64,000 nucleotides of DNA from NCBI GenBank assembly GCA_963931865.1, contig OZ007509.1, positions 1,875,554-1,939,553 on the forward strand, written 5' to 3'. Positions 17,401 through 27,342 of this stretch are shown here, one piece after another. Both the position numbers and the translations under genes were made by a program. Numbering within the stretch: the stretch's first letter is position 1; each line of letters starts with the position of its first letter. The DNA is from Axinella damicornis (Eukaryota > Porifera > Demospongiae > Axinellida > Axinellidae). The notes under the pieces are model-generated. The model ran no database searches and was not told the DNA's origin. It saw only the letters and a program-made list of their open reading frames with translations.

Positions 17401-20400
17401 TCGCCATTCACTGCAATACTTAATGTGGCTGCAATATTTAGAGCAACCGGATGTGACGTCATACATTCCGTGAATACTTTCGCTTGCGTGCAACTGGCTT
17501 ATTAGAAGCCTCGGCTGCGCCTAGGCCTCTAATTGAATAACAGCCTCGTGTATTCCTGATAAACCACAGCAGCTGGTAGTATAACTATAACTTGTACAAG
17601 TAGCTGAGCTCGCTTCGCTCGCTCAGCTACTTCCCCCTTGTTCGCCTATACCTTGCGTAATCCGGCGCCGGACAGCTCTCTGAAGAGCTGCTTCTCCCCG
17701 ATTGCATCCGCTTCAGCTGCTGCTCGCCGCTTGCGTCCGCTTCAGCTGCTGCTCCCGGGCCCAATTGCGGCATCCGCTTCCACTGCTGCTAGCGCTCCCC
17801 GTTTGCCTCCGCCTCGCGTCCAGCTGCTGCTCCCCGATTGCGCCCGCTTCAGCTGCTGCTCGCCGCCCGATCGCGTCCCTTCGACTGCTGCTCCCCGATT
17901 GCGTCCGCTTGAACTGCTGCTCGCCCGATTGCGTCCGCTTCGACTGCTGCTCCCCGATTGCATACCCGGGCCCATGGCCCAATGCTCTAGAACATTCTTC
18001 GCGGAGTTCGAGGTTCAGTAAATAAATTAAAGTACGAAGGTCGCGCGTCACTATAGTCTAGTCCCGCCCCACGAACATCCCACTTCCGTCACTCACACAC
18101 ACACACACAGACACGTAAAATCTTAATGTATTGATTGTACTTCCTGGCTAGTCAAGCTGTTTTCAGTAAATAACTTATGACATATGGATGCAGAACCAAA
18201 ATTAGCTGATCGCTCCCAAACTTGGTTAGTCACCTGACAGCATTTCAGGGACTTGTTCATCTACCCATGTGACCCCCAACCAGTCACACGCCTTGAATCA
18301 GGTCATGTGACCATTAATAAAAGTACCCCCAAGAGCTGAATACCGTATAGCGGGTAATTTTTTGCGAGGTTCAAATTTTCGCGTTTTTCGCGACCGGTTG
18401 CCCGCACACGAAAATTTGTGCCCGCAAAAAAAAAATCCCATCAAACTTTTTGTCACGGAGTAGCTAGCCATGTCACTGCAACGCTACTTTCAACGTGCGC
18501 AAGGGCTGCCATCCCCCAAGGGACCTTAGTCAGCCACCGTCAGCCCCGCTGCCAGGCTGCTAACCAAGAAGTGAGCAAGCAACTGCAGAGCACACCGTCT
18601 AGAGGAAGCTACAGTAAGATCTCGAGCGTGGCCCACAATCATCTCGCCTTTCATCAACGCCACTGCGAATGGATCCTCTGAAGTATCTCGCTCCCTTCGG
18701 CACGGTAGTTGATCCCGCACCATCGCCTCCACACTGAAATCAGTAGTCGCCATACACAAAATTGACACGTGAAGTGATTCTTGACCTGGTACCGTACCAG
18801 TACCGTTCGTGAAATTAAAAATCGCGAAATGTTTTTCAGAACGGGTTTATGGAAGATTTGCGAAAATTACCCACTATACGGTAATCACAGGGTTGATAGA
18901 GGGTCACAACATTGCATGCAGCATGGAGGTCCCTTCTGCTCAGAACAGAACCATGTGAGTGATAGGGAGGAATAACCAACTCACCGATGATCTCATAGTA
19001 AGGGTCCCCTTCCGTCTCGGTGTGCACACACTGCACGATAGCCAAGTGGTACTTACCCTCCGCAAACTCTTGCAGAATTTCATCTAGACGGCAGTCATCA
19101 AAAATGAAGCGCAACTCATGGTTGTAAAATTTAAGTACATTGGTCACTGGAGTTTCATCGTCTGGGTCCACGAAAGCGAGATCCCTGACGTACAACAGCC
19201 CCACAATGGTCTGCTTGTTGCCCTCATAGACAGGAATACGACTGAAGCCTGAGTCGTAGATGTCTCGCATCATCTTGAAATCCAACACGCTCTGAATGTC
19301 AATGCAGTAGACGTCATCGAATTTAGTCATCACATCTTTTGCGGTTTTCTTCTTGAACTCCAGTGCACCAGAAATGATATCAACTTCATCTCGCTCGAGG
19401 CCATGGCGGCCCTGTGTTACCTTCAAGAGTTCGAGAATCTGCTCTCGTTTGTACACAGCACCAATCTCCTTCCCAAGAATAAGGTTCAGTATTAAGCTGA
19501 TCGGGAAGGAGAGGGGAAACGTCAGGACCATGAAAATGTACGTTATCCATATCGTGTAGGCTCCGATGACCAGTCCATGTCGGGAGCATATGGCCTGTGG
19601 GACGATTTCACCAAAAATTACAATGGCGATCGTCGACGCTACAACAGCATACGCGCCACTTCCAAGAACGTTATTCAACAACACTGTTAGGGTGCTGTTC
19701 ACAAGAACATTACCCAGCAGTAAGGTACACAGAAGATAGTTTCCATGCTTGCGCACTCGATAGATAGTCTTAGCTTGTTTCTTCTGACGCTTCGAACCGC
19801 TCTCCATGATGATCTTGAGCGTGGTAGGATCCAGGGCCATGAGCCCCAAGTTGAGCCCAGAGAAAAGCCCGGACATCACCATCAGTATTATGATGAAGAT
19901 GATTTCTGCCCACAAAGGTAAGAGTGCCGTCTGTGGTGGCTGCACCACAACCTCCAGCCATGGCTCTGCGGGCTGGTGCTGGATGCACTGGAGAGAGTGC
20001 TCGTAGGCACAAAAGTAAAATGATGATTTGCTAGAAATACCTGAAAATGACACATGCAAGCGAGGCAGATTGTCAGTGCTGTTTTCCACATAGACGACAT
20101 TCCCACCTCCAAAGAAGTTCAAGTCGGAACTGTTTGAGATGCAGCCTGTGCTTCGGTCAGTGAACTTGATCACCGTATCTTCTGTTAGGTTTTCACCAAA
20201 CAGAATGAGTGTCGAACTTTGACCAGCTGTGTGTATGTGTGTAGGGGGGGTAGGGGCTTCTATGAAAGGAGTGTTAAAGATTGGGGAAAAAGGCTTCTAT
20301 GAAAGGGTGTTAAAGATTGGGGAAAAAGGTGTCCATTTACACCTACAACATCAGCACCTCAGCACATAATTTACTATCAACAAATCAATCAATCCCACTT

Positions 20401-20683
20401 CATAAGACAAGCACAAACATGCATAATTTTATTAATTTAACATTGAACACACAGTATTCGTACTAGACCCATTCTCTCCCTACACACCTGTGAGCACGAA
20501 GACACCTCCTTCGGTTGCCCCGCTCACATCCTCCGGCCGGTAGCCAAACAGCTTTGGACTCTTGTCGCACCCCGCACAAAAGGCGGGCTCAAACAGCAAA
20601 CACAGCAGTAGTAACCATCCAAGCAGCAACGTCCGTATGCTAAAGTAGTACGGATTTTGAGCTTTCAAGGAACCAGCAGCCAT
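14423..20683 (-). CDS. CNNM: CNNM-family (cyclin M / ACDP) magnesium transporter, 5 exons, complete
   Basis: Plasma-membrane protein of Mg2+ homeostasis (CorC/CNNM family). Exons in transcript order are 20683-20488, 20226-18985, 16014-15943, 15699-15568 and 15147-14423. They total 2367 nt (788 aa) with all junctions phase 1. An N-terminal hydrophobic signal (about residues 17-37) leads into an extracellular region with N-glycosylation sites (ISNSS, ENST). The DUF21 transmembrane domain starts near residue 172 with SGLFSGLNLGLMALD, then GNYLLCTLLLGNVLVNS and IVIFGEIVPQAICSRHGL. The CBS pair spans about 363-503 (FSRIPVYEG, LYVRDLAFVDPDD, YHLAIVQ, VVTLEDIVEEIL). A cNMP-like C-terminal domain contains NYFVLILEG. 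Exon 2 (1242 nt) is unusually long for this window and holds DUF21 plus nearly all of both CBS motifs. The residue order and spacing match the CNNM2/CNNM4 type. The gene is divergent from GTF2F1. Confidence 0.94.
15473..15551. mobile_element. TAGCCTCG-family palindromic MITE
   Basis: The stem GTTTGTCACTTGCAGTACTG...CAAGCGACAAAC sits between CTAG...CTAG-like ends in a CNNM intron. The left TIR is degenerate (TAGTTTCCAG). Confidence 0.65.
15700..15930. repeat. GTGTGG/GTGTGATGAGGAGGTGG minisatellite
   Basis: GT-rich array including several copies of a unit GTGTGTGATGAGGAGGTGGG. It is the CNNM intron between exons 3 and 4. On the sense strand it is CA-rich and adjoins the exon 4 acceptor. Confidence 0.8.
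16610..17583. mobile_element. Long foldback element with about 300-bp imperfect terminal inverted repeats
   Basis: The left end TACCAGCTGCTGTGGTTTAT is matched in reverse at the right end (ATAAACCACAGCAGCTGGTA). The inversion continues through AACCGGATGTGACGTCA-type and AACCGATTCTCAC-type blocks to about 16915 and 17250. The unpaired centre (about 16920-17250) has no recognisable transposase. Confidence 0.8.
17596..18062. repeat. Dispersed repeat with internal CTGCTGCTCCCCGATTGCG minisatellite, copy 1
   Basis: Begins ACAAGTAGCT, contains AATCCGGCGCCGGACAGCTC, then roughly 8-10 imperfect units of CTGCTGCTCCCCGATTGCGT. It ends near TACGAAGGTCGCG...AGTCTAG. A second, shorter copy with the same ends lies at 45496-45811. 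Confidence 0.8.
18344..18884. mobile_element. MITE-like element, TIR TACCGTATAGCGGGTAATTT
   Basis: The left terminus TACCGTATAGCGGGTAATTT pairs with the right terminus AAATTACCCACTATACGGTA. The subterminal regions (TTCGCG, GCGAAAATT) are also inverted. About 540 bp, no coding capacity, in the CNNM intron. Confidence 0.75.
20250..20330. repeat. Tandem duplication, 38-bp unit x2
   Basis: GGCTTCTATGAAAGG...GTTAAAGATTGGGGAAAAA occurs twice in tandem in the first CNNM intron. Confidence 0.85.
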
Positions 20684-20868
20684 CCAATGAAAGCAGACAA
20701 TGTTTCACCCGTGTTTTTGGAACAAGTTGGTTCACGATCACCTAGCTGAAAGTTCTAAGTTCATATGACGACATGTCTTGTGACATAAATTATTGTTTGT
20801 TTTTATTATGCGTACGCGTAGGACAAAAAATAATATTGAAAAAAGAAATGCCTTGAGAATCACTGAGA
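20684..20868. promoter_or_regulatory. Bidirectional promoter region, CNNM / GTF2F1
   Basis: 185 bp separate two divergent start codons. CCAAT lies at 20684-20688, beside the CNNM start, and an imperfect palindrome TGACGACATGTCTTGTGACA lies near 20766. No TATA box is seen. Confidence 0.6.
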
Positions 20869-23800
20869 ATGGCCACTCAACAAGGACATACGACTTACAG
20901 GGTCAAGCTTGCGGAGTAAGCGACCAAACTACCCTGTGCAGTTTACACAGAGTAAACTGCAGGATGCTTAGAATCTAATACACTGGTATCTGCACAGGAA
21001 CACCCCTGAGTTTGAGTTCCATGCCATAGCAGCTAGTGTATGTGCTATACCTAGGCATACAGCACAACAGTCTTTACACAGCGGACTTTCTCAACACAGG
21101 GTGGATAGCAAGAAGTACCATGTGATGCGCTTCAAGCCACCCCACAAGTGTGACTTGGACAAACTGGTCAATGTGAGTTCTTATTTAGCTGTCGTTACAA
21201 GAGAGGTTCTAACTATGGTAAACCTCATGGAGCCTTCTGTGAGATATGGTCTAATTCAGAATGCTGCATGTACATCCACTTCCCTTCAAAAGTATTACAG
21301 CTGTTGGTAATATCAATTGCATGGTAAGTGTCTGTTTCTCAGTTCCTAATATGCTTGGATACAGACTTACGTCAGACTATTCGACTGCTACCAGCAACAT
21401 AGTTGCAACAAAGTGTCAACCCTGTATAAATGTGCAAGCAGTGTAAAGTAATCATTTCTGTCTGTTTGTCATGTGAAAGATGACGTAACTGGAAACGTTA
21501 TAGTTCTGTGTCTTAAATTGAGACACAATACAGATGAGCTTCACACTTCGTGTGTAGGTCAAAGAAGAAAATCAACTAGTCACTTGCAAGTTTGGATTTG
21601 AGTTCCAACTATGGATGGCAGGCCTGGATTTCAAGTGTAGTATGTAAGTATATGGACCCTCTCCTGCTCTCCAGCCAACCCTGGATCGCCAGACGGTGCG
21701 AACAGAGGAGGAGAAAGTTCCAGAGGTGGGGGAAGGAAGTGAATATGGCCGTAAGTGGAAGGAGGAAGCAAGGAAGAAGAAGCGTGGGTATGCGATCAAG
21801 AAGGCGAACCCCGATGACCATCCCTGGGTACTCAAGGAGCAAAAGAAGGGAGGCAAGCAGTGAGTCGCAAAGATGGGACATCATCTGGGCAGTGTTTGTG
21901 GGTGGACAGTACTAACCTCATTCCCGGGCTGCAAGTCATGAGGTGGGAATAGCATGGGAATGAGAGCATGAGTAACCACAAAAAAGTCAAATTGGATGCT
22001 GTAATGGCATATTTATGGTTAGCCAGATTTACGCAGCCTTCATTTTCTCACTATAGCTAGCGGTAATGATGGTTAAAGAAACTGAAGAGTAGAACCCTAG
22101 CTTCGTATCTCTGCTCCTCGTCCTCTCCTCCCCCTTCCATCTCCCTCCTCTTCCTCCTTCTCTTCCCCCTCTTCCTCCTTCTCTTCCTCCTTCTCCCCCT
22201 CTTCCTCCTCCTCTTCTTCCTCCTCCTCCTCCTCCTCTTCCTCCTCCTCCTCCACCTCCTCTTCCTCCCCCTCCTCCTCCTCTTCTTCCCCCTCCTCCTC
22301 CTCTTCTTCCTCCTCTTCCTCCTCTTCCTCCTCTAGTTTTGTTGGCCGCAGGGAAGGTACGGGTACCAGCTCCTCCTACTACCTCCTCAGCATGGGACTG
22401 GATGAGGCATTCGAAGCCTACCCTGTCAAAAACTGGTGTGTGAGCAGCCATGTAGTGCGTCTATGTCCTTACACATGTCTCTGCCTTCCTCCTCTCCCCT
22501 CTCCCTTCTCTTCCTCCCCCTTCTCCCTTCTCTACTCCCCCTCCCTCTCCTCCTCCCTCCCTCTCCTCCTCCCCTCCGCTTTTCCCTCCTCTCCTCCACT
22601 CCCCCTCCCATTCCCCCTCCCTCCTCCTTCCCCTCCTCCCCCTCCCCCCTCCCCTCCTCCTCCCCAGGTATGACTTTGTCCCCCCAGTGAAGTACAACTA
22701 TCTGAATGAAGATGAGGCAGAAGAGAGGTTTAAGCGACGCAACAAGACGCTCAACCAGTTCTCCATCATGATGAGCAAGAAGCTGAAGAACCAAGAAGGG
22801 GAGGAGGAGGAAGGGGGAGAGGGGGAAGAGGGGGGAGGGACCAGTGCAGGCAAGGGGAAAGGGAAAGGGAAGAAGACAGCAGCAGAACTAGGATTGGTAT
22901 GTGCATGTCATTTGACAGTCAGGTCATGAATAACGTTAACTATTTGTTAACGTTGGAGAGGATGACTTCCCAAGACAACTGCTATAACTTGTGCTTTATC
23001 TCTTCTGGTTTGAACAGTGAATCAGGTCCTCAGTTAGCCTCGTAACCAGGCCTTCTCACCCCACAGTTTGACGCTTGCAGTACTACTGCAAGCGTCAAAC
23101 TCTGGGGTGAGAAGGCCTTGGTATGAGGCTAGTCCTCCGTGTGGTCAAACCATACCGGTAGCTGTGTATGTGTGAAAGATTGCCGTTGCTTCCGCAAGCA
23201 TAATTATGGCTGATATTGATATTCACAGATATGAAAACCCATGTACATACATATGACCTAGCCTCGCTCCCATGCCCCCGCCCAACTTTTCGTCACTTGC
23301 AGTGATGGAAAGCTGGGAGGGGCCAGGGAATGAGGCTACGCATGACCTTGGTGTTTTCCTCCAGCTGCTTACTGACAGTGAGTCTGAGGGATCTTCATCA
23401 GAGGAGAGTGACATTGAAGGTAAGAGGAGTGTAGCCTCTCTCCCGGATCATTGCGATCAAGCTACTGCCCTGGACAGTGGCATAGCTATTAGCTAGTTTG
23501 GGACATGTGCCCTAGCAAGTACAGCCATGGCATGCCCTAGCCTCGGTCCCAGGCTCTCTCCTCTAAAAACGGGCGGAGGAGAGGAGAGAGCCTGGGACCG
23601 AGGCTAGGCATGCCCTAGCAAGTAGAGCCATGCCCTAGCAAGTAGAGCCATGCCCTAGCAAGTAGAGCCATGCCCTAGCAAGTAGAGCCATGCCCTAGCA
23701 AGTAGAGCCATGCCCTAGCAAGTAGAGCCATGCCCTAGCAAGTAGAGCCATGCCCTAGCAAGTAGAGCCATGCCCTAGCAAGTAGAGCCATGCCCTAGCA

Positions 23801-25869
23801 AGTAGAGCCATGCCCTAGCAAGTAGAGCCATGCCGTACCATTGGAGGTACGCCTTAACTTGCCTGTACTAGACAGAAGAGTTCGTTGCAATTTTGTCGGT
23901 AGGCTCTATACTGTTCCAGAAACAACCTCGACAGTTGGTTTTCCCAGACTGACCAAGGGACAAATTTCATGTCCAAGTATGTGTGAGCTACTGACTTTTC
24001 TAATTTCTCCCGGCATGCAATAGGAGTATTCCTCCCCCCCCTCTGGTATCATCCCATTTCTAATCCTTTTCATCTAACGAAACGAACATATGTCCAAATC
24101 CTGACACCCAATGGCTAAAATGTTTAATTAGTGTAGTCACCACATCATACTGCTCTTTTCTTGACGCAAGCCCCTTTTCATGTTTTCTATACTCCTCCTG
24201 GTGGGCAGTCCTGCCAACTAGTCTCGTTCCCAGGCCATGTAGGAGAAACGGCCTGGCAACTTATGAGTTCAAACAGTTACTTCCGCTTCCAGAGAGTTGG
24301 CAGAAGCAATCAGATTTCAGAATGTTGTCACATGACAACAGTAAACCGAATTGCATCATGCGTTGAAACGTCACAGTCAAGCCAATTCATCGCAATAGTT
24401 GATTGCTCGATTGCGCTAGTGTAGGCACTCTGCACGATGACTTTAGTTTGTTGGTCTTCGGCTTGCCTTCCGTCATAGAACCTGCAGCAAACAGTTGCTT
24501 CCACGAGCAGGAAAGGACCGTTTTCAGCTGGTGAAAGAATCACGTGGACTTCACTGCTTGAATGAGGAATGCAATTGCTGTGACGTTACATCCGTAAACA
24601 GTTTGAACTCCCGGAAGTTGCCAGGCCGTTTCTCCTACACGGTCTAGGAACGAGGCTACCTGCCAACTGCATCAACCACCTTTTTGCTCCCTGTAACATT
24701 GATAAGTGGCATGTGTTTTGTGCACATGTGCAAGTCCCCCTAACGTAACCTAGGGGCAGTATTATTGATATTCATGGTTGTGAAACCCATACTCAAAACG
24801 CGTGTGTGATTCTAGTGCTATAAATAGTGGAGTGACCCTATACCTAGTAGGTGGTCCGGAGAGCAAGGTTATCTTTGAATCTCAAACGAAACTCAACCTT
24901 CCCTTGCTTCACATTCGACCGCCTTTTGCTCCCTCTAACAATGACACTAGCCTCATTCCCAGGCCTTGGAGCAACGCCTTGGAGCAACGCAACGCCTTGT
25001 ACACCTCAAGCTTTGATCACTTGCAGTATGCAAAAACGATGCAAAACTTCACATTTCAACATCTCGCGTCGCAAATCTAACATTTCAGTATAATTATTGA
25101 TATCTCAGTAGTTCACTAGTTTGTTGGCCTCGTTCCCAGGCTCTCTCCTCAGCCTGGGACTGAGGCTAGGAAATCGTGAGTAAAATATTTACTGGTCCAC
25201 GATCTGTGCTGGACATCTGCGGGTGGTAGATGTGAGGAGTCCCACTATGTTTTTTGACATGCGCTAGCCCCACCACCATAGCCACTGAATAGGGAGGTCC
25301 ATGAGTGGTCTCCTTCCTTGTTGTCGCCATCGACATTGTCAGAGTGTTACATCATTAAGCTGAAGGTCTCATGTTGCCGAATGGCTACATTGTAACTAAA
25401 GGGCTCTATCCTGTACTAAATGAATGCCTTCCTCTTCCTCTCTTCCTCTTCCTCCTTCACTCTCAGGACATTCCAAGCCACAGAAGAAACCTGGACAGGC
25501 ACTGCTGGAGCGAAAGAGGCAGAAGAGGAAGCACCCCCTGCACAGTGATAGTGAGGCAGGAGAGGAAACCGACGAGGGAGAGGGGGAGTCGAAGGAGGTG
25601 GACTACATGAGCGACTCCACTTCAGAATCTGAACAGGAGTTTCAGGTGAACCTCTGCCCGTACCAACCACCCCCACTCCGTACCAAGTTATCATTCCATA
25701 CCAAACACTCTCGTGTGTGATTAGAGGACACTGCTGGTGCATGAGACTGCTGGGGGTGTTGGGTAATGGTTGACATGGAATGTTGGGTGGATGGTATGGA
25801 TGGCGACCCTCCTACCTGAGGTTCAATTGCAAGTGCTTGTATGGTCATTGCAGCCAGTGGCGGATTTAG

Positions 25870-25905
<36 letters not shown>

Positions 25906-27295
25906 TGCAAATGCACCCCCATTTGGCGAGGGAGAGGGGGAGTCGAAGGAGGTGGACTACATGAGCGACTCCACTTCAGAATCTGAACAGGAGTTTCAGG
26001 TGAACCTCTGCCCGTACCAACCACCGCCATTCCGTACCAAGTTATCATTCCATACCAAACACTCTCGTGTGTGATTAGAGGACACTGCTGGTGCATGAGA
26101 CTGCTGGGGGTGTTGGGTAATGGTTGACATGGAATGTTGGGTGGATGGTATGGATGGCGACCCTCCTACCTGAGGTTCAATTGCAAGTGCTTGTATGGTC
26201 ATTGCAGCCAGTGGCGGATTTAGGGAGGGGGGGGGGGGGGGATGCAAATGCACCCCCATTTGGCGGCTAGTAAAAGTAACTGACGTCTGTTGTACAACAG
26301 TTTTAGTCTCCAGCGCTAGACAAGTCACCTTGAACTTCAAAACTCAGGTCAGACACGTGTCATGAACGCATTCACGTGACCGGTAGTGGGTGTGGCAACA
26401 CAGTTTTTCGGGCGCACTTTGCGCGCCAGTGACTGAACCCCTCTTTCTAAATCCACCACTGGCAGCCATTGATCATGTGTCTTTACACCTTATATGGTAA
26501 GTTGATACAGATACGTGTATGTATCCGGAGGTGGCTGCATTCCCAGTGATTGATGAGGTACACTGTATGTGAAGAATACATGTGAATGGTGTCCGCATAC
26601 AAGGGAGGGGAGAGATCTTTGGCCTTCCCATCGGCCACCGCTTGCTTCTACTCAACTATGGCTGGCAGCACGGACATCACGGGATGAGGACTAGTTGGGA
26701 TGAGCCGTAAGCTAAATCACAACAAACTCAGTACAAAACTCGACACAATCAGGCCACCTCGTGCCTCTAGGCGTGCACAAGTAAATGTCAATACTAAATA
26801 TTGACACCAAGTTGCACGGAATCAGATGTAGCATTAATTTGTAATGATTTTATTGCATGGTATTTTAATTCGCATACTTAATGATATAAGAAACATGACG
26901 TTGCAATGGTTATGGGCGTAGACAGCACTCCACAATCATTGTGTACTGTTGATCAGAGTTTGATGACCATCGAAGTACAATTAAGGGCTCAGGGGATAAA
27001 CTAGTAGCCTCATTCCCAGGCCCGCACGCCGCTTTCAGTTTCCGTACTGCAAGCGACGAAAAGCTGGGCGGGGCCTGGGAACGAGGCTAAATAAACTAGC
27101 AGGATGAGTATTTAACCAACTGCTCAAGCCGTAGGTCAACTATGTGTTTTAATTGCAGAATTAAGGCAAAAGATGTACTGTTAGATTTTAGCCTTGATGC
27201 CTTGGTATATGCACAATGGACCTTCAGAGTTGATTAAAACGCAAATCCCCTTTTTCCAATGAGCCCTTCAGTTACTGTCATTATGACTTCCATTC

Positions 27296-27342
<47 letters not shown>

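Larger units (their letters stand above)
16015..18984. other. CNNM intron of 2.97 kb carrying three repeat insertions
   Basis: No exon is seen between CNNM exon 2 (ends 18985) and exon 3 (starts 16014). The interval is mostly the foldback element 16610-17583, the dispersed repeat 17596-18062 and the MITE 18344-18884. Open frames here are not protein-like. Confidence 0.7.

Noticed and set aside
17638..18051. Long GC-rich frames on both strands (Leu/Pro/Ala rich)
   Set aside because: They come from the CTGCTGCTCCCCGATTGCG repeat; the second copy at 45496 does not keep the frame.
23607..23836. Possible CRISPR-like array (regular 20-bp repeats)
   Set aside because: There are no spacers; it is a head-to-tail minisatellite in a eukaryotic intron.
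25927..25999. Second copy of the KEVDYMSD segment as an extra GTF2F1 exon
   Set aside because: No acceptor AG precedes it in a suitable context; the upstream bases are MITE and poly-G.
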